From positions 62,001 through 126,000 of the forward strand of contig NZ_CP028913.1 in the NCBI RefSeq assembly GCF_003070885.1: a DNA stretch of 64,000 nt. Direction: 5' to 3'. The notes beneath the pieces were generated by a model. The model ran no database searches, was not told the origin of the DNA, and was given only the letters and a program-made list of their open reading frames with translations. The stretch's first letter is position 1. Every line of letters starts with the position of its first letter. The DNA comes from Agromyces badenianii (lineage in GTDB: Bacteria > Actinomycetota > Actinomycetes > Actinomycetales > Microbacteriaceae). The position numbers and the translations under genes were made by a program. Below, one piece after another: positions 1 through 8,122 of this stretch.

Positions 1-1
1 G

Positions 2-3000
2 CAGCGGCTCATCGCGGCGCTGCCGACGGCGTCACCGGCCACGGCCGCGCAGGTGCGGGCGGCGGCCGGAGCGTCCGTGCCGTCGCCCGCAGGTTCCGAG
101 CGCCGCACCGGGGCCCGCGTGGCGCCCGTGCCGCGAGCGGATGCCGCGGTGCCGACCGCGACCTCGCAGCTGAGCGTGCAGTCCGTGCTCGCCGTCGCCG
201 GCGCGGGCCTGTTCGCGGTCGCGGCGATCGTCTTCACGTTCCTGAACCCCGACGTCGGATTCGGAATGCGCACGGCGGTGATCGCCGTCGTCACGGCGGT
301 CTTCCTCGGCGGCGCCTGGGTGCTCCGGCGCCGCGGCGTGCGGTTCTCGGCGGAGGCGATCGGTGCGCTCGGCATGGTCTTCGTCGCCCTCGACGTGTGG
401 GCCTTCTCGGAGCTCGCGCCCGCTGCGGTGAGCGGTTGGGCGTTCGCGGCGCTCGGCACGTTCGTCGCCGCCGTCGTGATGCTCGTGGTCGGGTGGCGTG
501 CACGCATCCGAAGCTGGTGGTGGACGGCGCTCGTCGGCCTCACCCTCGTGCCGGCGTTCTTGGGCTACGCCGCCGGCGGGTGGGCGACTGCGTGGGGCCA
601 TCTCGGCCTGATCGCGGTCGCTCTGGGTGCCCAGCAGCTCGTGCGGGTCGCAGCTCCTCGCTTCGGCACGGTGCTGCGAACCGATCGCGTGACGCTCACG
701 GTCGTGCAGGTGCTGGCAACCGTCGTGGTGCTCGCGCAACTGGCCGTCCTCCCATTGGCTGAGGTGCAGAGCCCGGTGCTCGTGCGTGCGGCGATCCTCG
801 CGCTGCTCGCCGTGCTGGCCGCCCTCGCGGCCCGCAACGGACTGCCGAGATTCTGGAGTTTCGCCGCGGGCGCGCTCGGCACGGCGGCCCTCGTCGTGCT
901 TCCGCTCGCGCCGGTGAACCTCGATGCGGTGTGGCTCACGACGCTCATGCCCCTCGCCGCAGCGCTCGCAGTGGGGGCGTCGGGGCTCCTCGGAGCCGGG
1001 GGAGTCGTGCGCGCTCGCGCCCTGCAGGCCGGAACCCTGACCGTGGGCCTCGCCGCTGCGCTGCCCGCCGTCATGATCTCCCTCGGCGCACTCGGCTCGG
1101 TGGCCGTGGCGTTCCTCGACGACGGACTCGCGCCGTTCCGAGACAGGGTGACCGCCGACCTCACCGCTGCAGACGTGGCATCGTTCGCCCCGCCGGCCGA
1201 TGCGGCGCTGGCCGCCGTGCTCGGACTCCTCGCGGCGGCGTTCGGCGTCGCCCTTCTCGCCGCGGGCGCCCGTCGCGTGGAGTGGGCCGGGACCCGCTCC
1301 GGCTTCCCCGTCGGCGTGCTCGAGCTCGCGCTCTGGATCGGCGCGCTCGCAGCCGCGGCCTTCGTCGGCTGGCCGGCGTTCGTGCCGCTCGCGGGCGCCG
1401 TGGTCGGCATCGCGGTGAGCGTCGCCGCCACCGCCGCGGTGCTCGTGGCGTGGTCGCCGTTCACCGGCGTGCGCGCGAGCATCCGCGCGCCGTTCATCGC
1501 GCTCGCCCACGTCGCACTGATCGGTGCCGCCCTGCTCAGTTGGGTCGACCCGGCCATCACCGTGCCGGTCGGGGTCGTCATCGTCGCTGCGATCCTCGTC
1601 ATCGCCCGCCCGATCGCCGCGGGCGCGCGAGTGCTGCACGTCGGCGCGGCGTACGCCTACGCGCTCGTGATCTTCGCAACGGCGCTCGACCGGGTGGGTG
1701 TCGTGACGATCGCGGTGCTCTGTCTCACCACGACCGCCGCGGCGCTCTGCGCGCTCGCCGCGACGCTCGTGCGGCGGGTCGACGCGCGCTCCTGGTACGC
1801 GATCCTCGTCGTGACGGCCGTGCCGTTCCTCATCGGCGTCGCCACCGTGCTGCGCGAGCCGAACGGCTGGACCGCGCTGTCGACCGGGGTCACGTTCCTG
1901 CTCGCCCTCGCGCTCGTGCTCACCCGGCGCCCGGGCCTGAACCGCCTCGTGCGCTCCGCCGCGGCCGCGATCCTCGTGCCCTCGCTCGCCGTGGTCGCCG
2001 TCTGCCTCGGCTCGGAGTTCCTCGAGGTCAGCGGCTCACCCGTGGTGCTGCCGATCATCGCCGTGATCGTCGCGACCGTGCTGCCCGCGACGAAGGCCGT
2101 CGAGGCGGCGCTCGTGGCTCGTGGTCAGAACGCGGGCACCGCGGCATCCGTGCGCCTGTGGATCGAGATCTCCTCGCTCGTGACCGCGGCGATCGCGGTG
2201 CAGCTCGCGCTCGTGCGCGATGCCGCCGGACCGGGCACCGCGATGGCCGTGCTGGTCGTGCTCGGTCTCGGCTTCGCGGCGACCCGCATCGTCGCCGGCC
2301 GCCGCTACGGCTGGTGGCTCGCCGCCGCGAGCTGGACGGGCGCGCTCTGGTGCGTGTGGGCGATGCTCGACATCGACGTCGTGGAGCCCCACACCCTGCC
2401 GCCGGCGCTCGCCGCGGCGCTCGTCGGCGCGATCCTCGTCGCGCGTCGCGGGCGGGGGCTCGCGCTCGCCGCGACCGGGCTCGCGTGCGCTCTCGTGCCC
2501 TCGCTCGTGCTGCTCGCCGCATGGGGAACGGAGCCCGGGGCGTTCGCGTGGCGCACCGCGGCGCTCATCGCGGCATCCATCGCCCTGCTCGCGGCGGGTT
2601 GGGCCCTGGGCCGCTCTGCGACGGAATCGAAGGCGCGGATGCTTCGCGTACCCGTGCTCGCGGCGGCACTGCTCGCGGCGGCCGCGGCGCCGATCCAGGC
2701 GGTGCGCTGGGGTCTCGAGCGCGACGTGGTGGCGCTCGCCGATTCCGGCCTCGTCATGCTCCCGGTGCTCGGCCTCACGCTCGCGGGCGTCGTGCTCGCG
2801 GTCGCCGCGGTGTGGTTGCTGCACGATGGCGCGACGAGCGCCGGTGCGAGCTTCGACGCGTGGCTGCTCGGCACGAGGTGGTTGTTCGCCCCGGCGCTGC
2901 TGTTCCTCGTCGCGGGGCCGATCACGGCGATCAGGCGCGAGTGGTTCGCGATCTGGACCCTCTGGGTGCTCATGGCGCTGCTGCTCGCCCTCTCGCTCGC

Positions 3001-3589
3001 CGCAGTGGCCCTCGCGCGCCGGGCGCGACCCGTGCTGCCGCCGTTCTGGTTCATCTACGCGCTCGCCTGGGTGACCGGGGTCCAGGGCTGGAGTGAACGC
3101 GACCTTCGGGTCGAGGTGTTCTCGCTGCCGCTCGGGCTCGCCGTGCTCGCTGCGGGCATCATCGCCATGCGACCGGCGGCGCCGGCCGCGATGCCGGCGC
3201 GCCCCTCGCTCAACTCGTGGCCGATCGGCTTCAGCGGCAGCTGGTTCCTGCTCGCTCCCGGCATCGTGCTCACATTCCTGCCGTCGGTGCTCGCCACCGG
3301 CACCGACCCGCAGCTGTACCGGCCGATCCTCGTGATCGCGCTTGCCCTCGTCGCCATCCTCGTGGGCTCGTCACGCAAGCTCGCCGCCCCCTTCCTGCTC
3401 GGGCTCGCGGTGCTGCCGATCGAGAACATCGTCGTGTTCTCGGCGCAGGTCGACCGTGCCGTCGGAGCGATGCCGTGGTGGATCACGCTCGCGACGGCGG
3501 GCGCGGTGCTGCTCGCGATCGCGGTGGGATCGGAGCGCCGCACCAACCAGGGCGGCGGCGTCGCGGCGCGGCTGCGCGAGCTCGAGTAG
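2..3589 (+). CDS. Giant polytopic membrane protein, 5' truncated by window edge
   Basis: The frame is open from the first bases, so the true start lies upstream. The visible part is about 1195 residues. After a short hydrophilic Ala/Pro-rich stretch (first ~60 residues), the protein is an almost unbroken series of hydrophobic segments, roughly 30 or more, rich in Ala, Val and Leu with short Arg-containing loops. This is the pattern of very large actinobacterial integral membrane proteins of the SCO7322 / DUF2157-like kind, whose missing N-terminus often carries a zinc ribbon. No catalytic motif is visible and the function is unknown. It ends with TAG 64 nt before the -35 of the next operon. 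Being a membrane protein is certain; the family assignment is a guess. Confidence 0.75.
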   Translation, partial: QRLIAALPTASPATAAQVRAAAGASVPSPAGSERRTGARVAPVPRADAAVPTATSQLSVQSVLAVAGAGLFAVAAIVFTFLNPDVGFGMRTAVIAVVTAVFLGGAWVLRRRGVRFSAEAIGALGMVFVALDVWAFSELAPAAVSGWAFAALGTFVAAVVMLVVGWRARIRSWWWTALVGLTLVPAFLGYAAGGWATAWGHLGLIAVALGAQQLVRVAAPRFGTVLRTDRVTLTVVQVLATVVVLAQLAVLPLAEVQSPVLVRAAILALLAVLAALAARNGLPRFWSFAAGALGTAALVVLPLAPVNLDAVWLTTLMPLAAALAVGASGLLGAGGVVRARALQAGTLTVGLAAALPAVMISLGALGSVAVAFLDDGLAPFRDRVTADLTAADVASFAPPADAALAAVLGLLAAAFGVALLAAGARRVEWAGTRSGFPVGVLELALWIGALAAAAFVGWPAFVPLAGAVVGIAVSVAATAAVLVAWSPFTGVRASIRAPFIALAHVALIGAALLSWVDPAITVPVGVVIVAAILVIARPIAAGARVLHVGAAYAYALVIFATALDRVGVVTIAVLCLTTTAAALCALAATLVRRVDARSWYAILVVTAVPFLIGVATVLREPNGWTALSTGVTFLLALALVLTRRPGLNRLVRSAAAAILVPSLAVVAVCLGSEFLEVSGSPVVLPIIAVIVATVLPATKAVEAALVARGQNAGTAASVRLWIEISSLVTAAIAVQLALVRDAAGPGTAMAVLVVLGLGFAATRIVAGRRYGWWLAAASWTGALWCVWAMLDIDVVEPHTLPPALAAALVGAILVARRGRGLALAATGLACALVPSLVLLAAWGTEPGAFAWRTAALIAASIALLAAGWALGRSATESKARMLRVPVLAAALLAAAAAPIQAVRWGLERDVVALADSGLVMLPVLGLTLAGVVLAVAAVWLLHDGATSAGASFDAWLLGTRWLFAPALLFLVAGPITAIRREWFAIWTLWVLMALLLALSLAAVALARRARPVLPPFWFIYALAWVTGVQGWSERDLRVEVFSLPLGLAVLAAGIIAMRPAAPAAMPARPSLNSWPIGFSGSWFLLAPGIVLTFLPSVLATGTDPQLYRPILVIALALVAILVGSSRKLAAPFLLGLAVLPIENIVVFSAQVDRAVGAMPWWITLATAGAVLLAIAVGSERRTNQGGGVAARLRELE

Positions 3590-3596
3590 GCCGCGA

Positions 3597-3657
3597 CCGC
3601 CGAGTTGCCGAGCCGCCGAGCCGCCGAGCCGCCGAGTCGCCGAGTCGCCGAGTTGCC
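3597..3657. repeat. 8-bp tandem repeat (YYGCCGAG), seven copies plus a partial
   Basis: Seven consecutive 8-mers run from 3597 to 3652: CCGCCGAG, TTGCCGAG, CCGCCGAG three times, TCGCCGAG twice. A partial eighth unit TTGCC follows at 3653-3657. The array fills the gap after the upstream stop codon and its last unit supplies the -35 hexamer TTGCCA of the next promoter. Copy number could vary by slippage. Confidence 0.85.
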
Positions 3658-3682
3658 ATTCTCTGCTTCTGCGTTCTAAACT
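3653..3682 (+). promoter_or_regulatory. Promoter of the ABC-like/YhgE/TetR operon
   Basis: TTGCCA (3653-3658), an 18-nt spacer and TAAACT (3677-3682) make a good housekeeping-sigma promoter. Its -10 overlaps the TetR-type palindrome at 3680-3693, so a bound repressor would block it. Confidence 0.65.
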
Positions 3683-3693
3683 GACTAGTCAGT
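3680..3693. promoter_or_regulatory. Perfect 14-bp palindromic operator, TetR type
   Basis: ACTGACTAGTCAGT is a perfect palindrome placed on the -10 and predicted start site of the operon that ends with a TetR-family gene (6660-7214). Position and symmetry suit a TetR dimer site; the pairing with that regulator is inferred from gene order. Confidence 0.7.
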
Positions 3694-3713
3694 ACAAACG
3701 AGAAGGATGCATC

Positions 3714-4448
3714 GTGTCGATCATCGTGCGGGCGCACGACCTCGCCCTCCACTCCAAGCGCGGCGCCGTCTACGGCCCTGTGAACGTCGTCGCCGATGAC
3801 GGACTCACCGTGCTCCACGGCCCGGCCGGCAGCGGCCGGACGAGCCTGCTGCTCACCCTCGCCGGGCGCATGAAGCCCACGAGCGGCGTGGCAGAGGTGC
3901 TCGGCCACGAGCTGCCCCGTCGCGCACGCCCCGTGCAGCGCGCGACGGCGATCGCCGGCTTCCAGGGCATCGACACCCTCGAGGAGTCCGTCACGGTCGG
4001 CGCCGCAATCCGCGAGCGGGCCGCCTGGCTCGCGCCCTGGTGGGCGATCGTTCGACGCACCGACGACGCCGAGCTCCGCCGCGTGCTGGCCCCCGTCTTC
4101 GGCCATGTGCCGCTGCCGACCGCCGACACCCTCATCTGGGACCTCGACGAGGTACAGACCGTGCTGCTCCGCATCGCCCTCGCGATGATGAGCGAGCCGA
4201 AGCTGCTCTTCTTCGACCAGATCGAACAGCTGCAAGCGCCCGCCGCCCGGCTCGTGCTCTGGCAGCGCCTCGACGCGATCACCCGTGCAGGCACCGCCGT
4301 CGTGGCATCCGCTGCCGCGCCCGACATCGAGCTCTGGAACGAGCTCGGCATCGCCCCCCTCGCCTTCGACATCTCCATCACCGCGCCAGAGGCCCCGGCG
4401 ATCGCCGACCCCGATGACGCCATCGACCTCATTCTGGAGCACGCCTGA
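3714..4448 (+). CDS. Degenerate ABC-type ATPase, partner of the YhgE/Pip protein
   Basis: 244 residues from GTG with AGAAGGA 6 nt upstream. The start lies just after the operator, which excludes longer frames. A P-loop GPAGSGRTS (36-44) and Q-loop Gln (GFQG, about 84) are clear. The ABC signature is LDEVQ (144-148) instead of LSGGQ, Walker B reads LLFFDQ with Gln169 where the catalytic Glu belongs, and the switch His appears absent (ASAA near 199). The protein probably binds ATP, but normal ABC hydrolysis is doubtful. Its stop overlaps the YhgE start (TGATG), implying translational coupling. It likely works at the inner face of the membrane with YhgE; the substrate is unknown. Confidence 0.8.
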   Translation: MSIIVRAHDLALHSKRGAVYGPVNVVADDGLTVLHGPAGSGRTSLLLTLAGRMKPTSGVAEVLGHELPRRARPVQRATAIAGFQGIDTLEESVTVGAAIRERAAWLAPWWAIVRRTDDAELRRVLAPVFGHVPLPTADTLIWDLDEVQTVLLRIALAMMSEPKLLFFDQIEQLQAPAARLVLWQRLDAITRAGTAVVASAAAPDIELWNELGIAPLAFDISITAPEAPAIADPDDAIDLILEHA

Positions 4449-6619
4449 TGTTCGCCTTCCTCTCCTCCGGCACCGAGCTGCGCCGCTTCCGCAAGGGCGT
4501 GCTGCCCAAGATCGCGCTCGTCGTGCTGCTCTTCATCCCCCTCATCTACGGCGCCCTGTACCTCTGGGCGTTCTGGGCCCCGACCGACGAGCTGAAGAAC
4601 TTGCCCGTGGCCCTGGTGAACGAAGACACGGGCGCGAGCCGCGATGGTGAGGCGATCACCGCGGGCGATGACCTCGTCGACGAGCTCACGAGAGGCGGCG
4701 AGCTCGACTGGCGGGTCACCGATGCCGCGGATGCCACGACCGGCGTGACCGACGGCGACTACTACTTCGCGGTGACCATTCCGCGCGACTTCTCGACGAG
4801 CGCCGTCTCGGTGGGCACCGACGACCCGAAGCCCGCGACCGTCGAGGTCGAGTACAACGACTCCAACAGCTTCCTCGCCTCGACGCTCGGCAAGTCGGCG
4901 ATGGTGCAGCTCCGCGACGCGGTCGCCGAGCAGGTCGGCCGGCAGACCGCCGATGCGATGCTCGTCGGCCTCAACGACGCCGGCGCGGGCATCCGCGCCG
5001 CCGCCGACGGCGCCGGCACCCTCGCCGACGGCTTGACGACCGCGAACGACGGCGCCGGGCGACTCGTCGTCGGCCTCGGCGACCTCTCGAGCGGCGCGAA
5101 CGCCCTCGACGCGGGCGCGACGAAGCTCGCCGACGGCACCGGCACCCTCGCCGGCGGGCTCGACCAGCTCGCCTCGGGCGCAGGCACGCTCTCGGGCGGG
5201 GCCGGCACCCTGGCCACCGGGCTCGACCAGCTCGCCGCCGGGGCCGGGACCCTCTCGACCGGTGCGTCGAAGGTGGCGAACGGCGCGACCGAGCTCTCGG
5301 GCAAGGTGAACGACGCCGCGACCGGGTCGACCATGCTCGCGGGCGGCGCGCATCAGCTCGCCGACGGTGCGGGCTCGATCGCAGCCGGCACCCAGCAGGT
5401 CTCCGCCTCCGTGGCGGCACTGCTCGCCGCGATGCAGGCCCACCCCGAAGTGCCCGCGGCGGCGTACCTCGATTCGCTGCAGCAATTGAGCGATGGGGCC
5501 TCGACCCTGAATACGGGAGCGCAGAGCTTCGCCGACCAGAGCTCCGCCTATGCGGGCAAGGCCGACGAGCTCTCCGCCGGGCTGAACGCCGGAGCCCCGA
5601 AGGCGGCCGAACTCGCGGCGGGCGCCGCACAGGTGCGCGACGGCGCGGTGACCCTCGCGGGGAAGTCGGGCGAAGCGGCATCCGGCGGACGCACGCTCGC
5701 CAGCGGTGCGTCGACGCTCTCGGCCAAGTCGGGCGAGGCGGCATCCGGTGCCCGCACCATCGCGACCGGCGCGGCGACCCTGAGCGCCGGCACCGGCGAC
5801 CTCGTGAGCGGCACCGGGCAGCTCGCCGACGGCGGCACCCAGCTCGCCTCGGGTGCGACCCAGCTCGCCGACGGCGCGGGCACGCTCGCCGACAAGCTCG
5901 ACGAGGGCGCCGCCGAGGCGCCGCAGCTCACCACTGCCGACATCGAGGCGAAGGCCGACATCATGGCGGCGCCCGTGCAGCTCGACCAGAGCTGGCAGAA
6001 CGAGTCGAAGAGCTTCGGCGAGGGGTTCGCCCCGTTCTTCATCGCGCTCGCGACCTTCGTCGGCGGCCTCATCACGTGGCTGATCCTGCGCGCCCTGCCG
6101 ACCCGGGCGCTCGCCGCCTCGGCCAGCGGCCTGCGCGCCGTCATGACGGGTTTCCTCCCGGCCATGGCGATCGGCCTCGGCCAGGTGGTGATCATGGTGC
6201 TCGTGCTGGTCTACGGCATCGGCCTCGAACCTGCGTACTGGCTCGCGACCTCCGCCTTCATCTACCTCGTCACCCTGGCATTCCTGGCACTGCAGCAGAT
6301 GTTCATCATCGTGCTCGGCACCGCCGCGGGCCGGGTGGTGAGCCTCGTGCTGCTCATGCTGCAGCTGAGCTCCTCGGGCGGCACCTACCCGGTCGAGACC
6401 ACGCCGCAGTTCTTCCAGGTGCTGCACCCGTTCATGCCCGCCTCCTACGTGGTGAGCGGCCTGCGCGAGCTCATCACCGGCGGCGTGGACTCTAGACTGT
6501 GGCTTTCGGTGCTCGTGCTGGCCGGCATCCTCGTCGGTTCGCTCGCGATCAGCGCCTGGAGCGCGGGCAAGCAGCGCATGTGGAGCGTCAGCCGCCTGCA
6601 CCCCGAGCTGGCGATCTAG
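4448..6619 (+). CDS. YhgE/Pip domain membrane protein
   Basis: 723 residues. One N-terminal membrane segment (about 21-43) is followed by an extracytoplasmic domain with the YhgE N-domain signature (VALVNEDTGAS, DYYFAVTIPRDFS). Residues ~180-500 are a long Ala/Gly/Ser-rich region of tandem LADG, LASGA and AGAGTLS repeats, and residues 525-710 hold about six membrane segments (YhgE C-domain). This architecture is that of phage-infection proteins such as YueB/Pip and the EsaA family linked to type VII secretion. No WXG100 or EccC gene is visible here, so a T7SS link is not supported locally. It is cotranscribed and 1-nt overlapped with the ATPase upstream. The membrane role is certain; the cargo is unknown. 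Confidence 0.85.
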   Translation: MFAFLSSGTELRRFRKGVLPKIALVVLLFIPLIYGALYLWAFWAPTDELKNLPVALVNEDTGASRDGEAITAGDDLVDELTRGGELDWRVTDAADATTGVTDGDYYFAVTIPRDFSTSAVSVGTDDPKPATVEVEYNDSNSFLASTLGKSAMVQLRDAVAEQVGRQTADAMLVGLNDAGAGIRAAADGAGTLADGLTTANDGAGRLVVGLGDLSSGANALDAGATKLADGTGTLAGGLDQLASGAGTLSGGAGTLATGLDQLAAGAGTLSTGASKVANGATELSGKVNDAATGSTMLAGGAHQLADGAGSIAAGTQQVSASVAALLAAMQAHPEVPAAAYLDSLQQLSDGASTLNTGAQSFADQSSAYAGKADELSAGLNAGAPKAAELAAGAAQVRDGAVTLAGKSGEAASGGRTLASGASTLSAKSGEAASGARTIATGAATLSAGTGDLVSGTGQLADGGTQLASGATQLADGAGTLADKLDEGAAEAPQLTTADIEAKADIMAAPVQLDQSWQNESKSFGEGFAPFFIALATFVGGLITWLILRALPTRALAASASGLRAVMTGFLPAMAIGLGQVVIMVLVLVYGIGLEPAYWLATSAFIYLVTLAFLALQQMFIIVLGTAAGRVVSLVLLMLQLSSSGGTYPVETTPQFFQVLHPFMPASYVVSGLRELITGGVDSRLWLSVLVLAGILVGSLAISAWSAGKQRMWSVSRLHPELAI

Positions 6620-6659
6620 GCCGCGGCCACCGACTCGAACGGAACGACGAGGAGACACC

Positions 6660-7214
6660 ATGGCCCGCGCCAACACCACCAAGCGCGCCATCCTCGACGC
6701 CGCGCTCGAGCTGGCGGCCACGAAGGGCATCACCGGCACGACCATGGACGAGGTCGCCGAGCTCGCCGGCGTCGCCAAGGGCAGCCTGTACTACAACTTC
6801 AGCTCGAAGGATCAGCTCTTCGAGGCCCTGCTGCAAGAGGGGGTCGGCGCGCTCGCCGACTCCCTCCGCAGTGCGAAGGGTGAGTTGCGCGGCTGGGACG
6901 CGGTCGACGCCCTCGTGACCAGATTGCTCGACCTCATCGCCGCGAACGCCCCGCTCGCCAAGCTCATGGCGTCGGAGATCTTCCGCACCGACCGCGCCTG
7001 GCAGGAGACCCTCTTCGCGCTTCGGCACGACGCGCTCGCCGTGTTCGCCGAGGCGATCGACGAGACGGATGCCGCGGCCGGACGCAGCGGCATCATGGCC
7101 TCGGGCGTCTTCGGAGCGGTGCTCATGTCGGGGCTCGAGTGGCTCGTGTTCGAGCCCGAGCGCGACCGCGACGAGGTCGCTGCCGCGATTCTCGCGACGC
7201 TGCGGGTGCGCTGA
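6660..7214 (+). CDS. TetR/AcrR family repressor of the YhgE operon
   Basis: 184 residues; ATG preceded by GAGGAG. The N-terminal helix-turn-helix spans residues ~25-57 (TTMDEVAELAGVAKGSLYYNFSSKDQLFEAL), followed by a helical ligand domain. It is the third gene of the operon starting at 3714, 40 nt after yhgE. It is therefore the obvious candidate to bind the palindrome at 3680-3693 and autoregulate. The inducer is unknown. Confidence 0.9.
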   Translation: MARANTTKRAILDAALELAATKGITGTTMDEVAELAGVAKGSLYYNFSSKDQLFEALLQEGVGALADSLRSAKGELRGWDAVDALVTRLLDLIAANAPLAKLMASEIFRTDRAWQETLFALRHDALAVFAEAIDETDAAAGRSGIMASGVFGAVLMSGLEWLVFEPERDRDEVAAAILATLRVR

Positions 7215-7324
7215 GCCCGAGCGGGCCCACGGTGGCTCGCTCGACCAGCTCGCGAGGGTGACCGCCCCGCGACATCCGTCGCCGGGGGGATTCGCCGGCC
7301 CGCGGCATCCGACAGGCTGGGCGG

Positions 7325-8077
7325 GTGGAATTCGATCTTCTGAGCGGTGCCGCCCTCACCGGCCCCGCCCTCCTCGGCACGCTCGCGCTGCTGGCGCTCG
7401 TCGACTCGACGAGCTTCGGCACCCTGCTCATCCCGACCTGGCTGCTGCTCGCGCCCGGCAGGTTGCGGCCGGGGCGCATCCTCATCTACCTCGCGACGGT
7501 CGCCGGGTTCTACCTCGCGGTCGGCGTCGTGCTGCTCACGATCGCGGCGACGGCGGTGCCGCAGCTCATGGAGCTCTCGGCGACCCCGGCGTTCCTCTGG
7601 GCGCAGCTCGTCGTCGGCGCCGCATTGCTCGTGGGTTCCTTCTTCATCGGCGGCAAGCGCAAGCGATCCGGCCCGGGCCGATTCGCCCGCTGGCGCGAGC
7701 GCGCCGTCACCGATGTCGCCGACGAGGCGGGCAGCGTGCTGCCGCTCATGGGTCTCGCCGTCGCGGCCGCCGCCGTCGAGGTCGCGTCGATGCTGCCGTA
7801 CCTCATCGGCATCGGCCTGCTCTCGACGTCGGAGTACGACGCCGGCACCCGCCTGCTGGTGCTCGTGGGCTACTGCGTCGTCATGGTGCTGCCCGCGCTC
7901 GTGCTGCTCGGGCTGCGGCTCGTCGCCGCTCGCGCGATGGAACGACCCCTCGCGAGCTTCGGCGCCTGGATGGAGAAGAACGCCGCCGAAGCGACGGGCT
8001 GGATCGTGGGCATCCTCGGCTTTCTGCTGGCCCGAGCGGCGGCCGTCGAACTCGGCCTCTTCGAGGGCGTTCTGTGA
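7325..8077 (+). CDS. GAP/Sap-like (sulfolipid-1-addressing) membrane protein
   Basis: 250 residues from GTG, with a CAGGCT -10-like hexamer (7313-7318) exactly 6 nt upstream, suggesting a leaderless transcript. There are six hydrophobic segments with a basic loop in the middle (GGKRKRSGPGRFARW). The pattern fits the GAP family, small LysE-like proteins related to mycobacterial Sap, implicated in glycolipid or lipid export. Nothing in the neighbourhood identifies a cargo. Membrane protein sure, family probable. Confidence 0.65.
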   Translation: MEFDLLSGAALTGPALLGTLALLALVDSTSFGTLLIPTWLLLAPGRLRPGRILIYLATVAGFYLAVGVVLLTIAATAVPQLMELSATPAFLWAQLVVGAALLVGSFFIGGKRKRSGPGRFARWRERAVTDVADEAGSVLPLMGLAVAAAAVEVASMLPYLIGIGLLSTSEYDAGTRLLVLVGYCVVMVLPALVLLGLRLVAARAMERPLASFGAWMEKNAAEATGWIVGILGFLLARAAAVELGLFEGVL

Positions 8078-8122
8078 CGAACTGAGATGCGCCGTGTCGG
8101 CGGATCATGGTCGACTCGGGGC

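Noticed and set aside
4448..6619. Type VII secretion locus suggested by the YhgE/EsaA-like protein
   Set aside because: No WXG100, EccC/EssC or LXG gene is within reach; YhgE proteins often occur without T7SS.
3770..6778. Very long open frame on the minus strand opposite the ATPase/yhgE/TetR genes (about 1000 codons)
   Set aside because: High GC at third positions keeps antisense frames open. It has no start signal or recognisable domain, and the plus-strand genes carry clear motifs.
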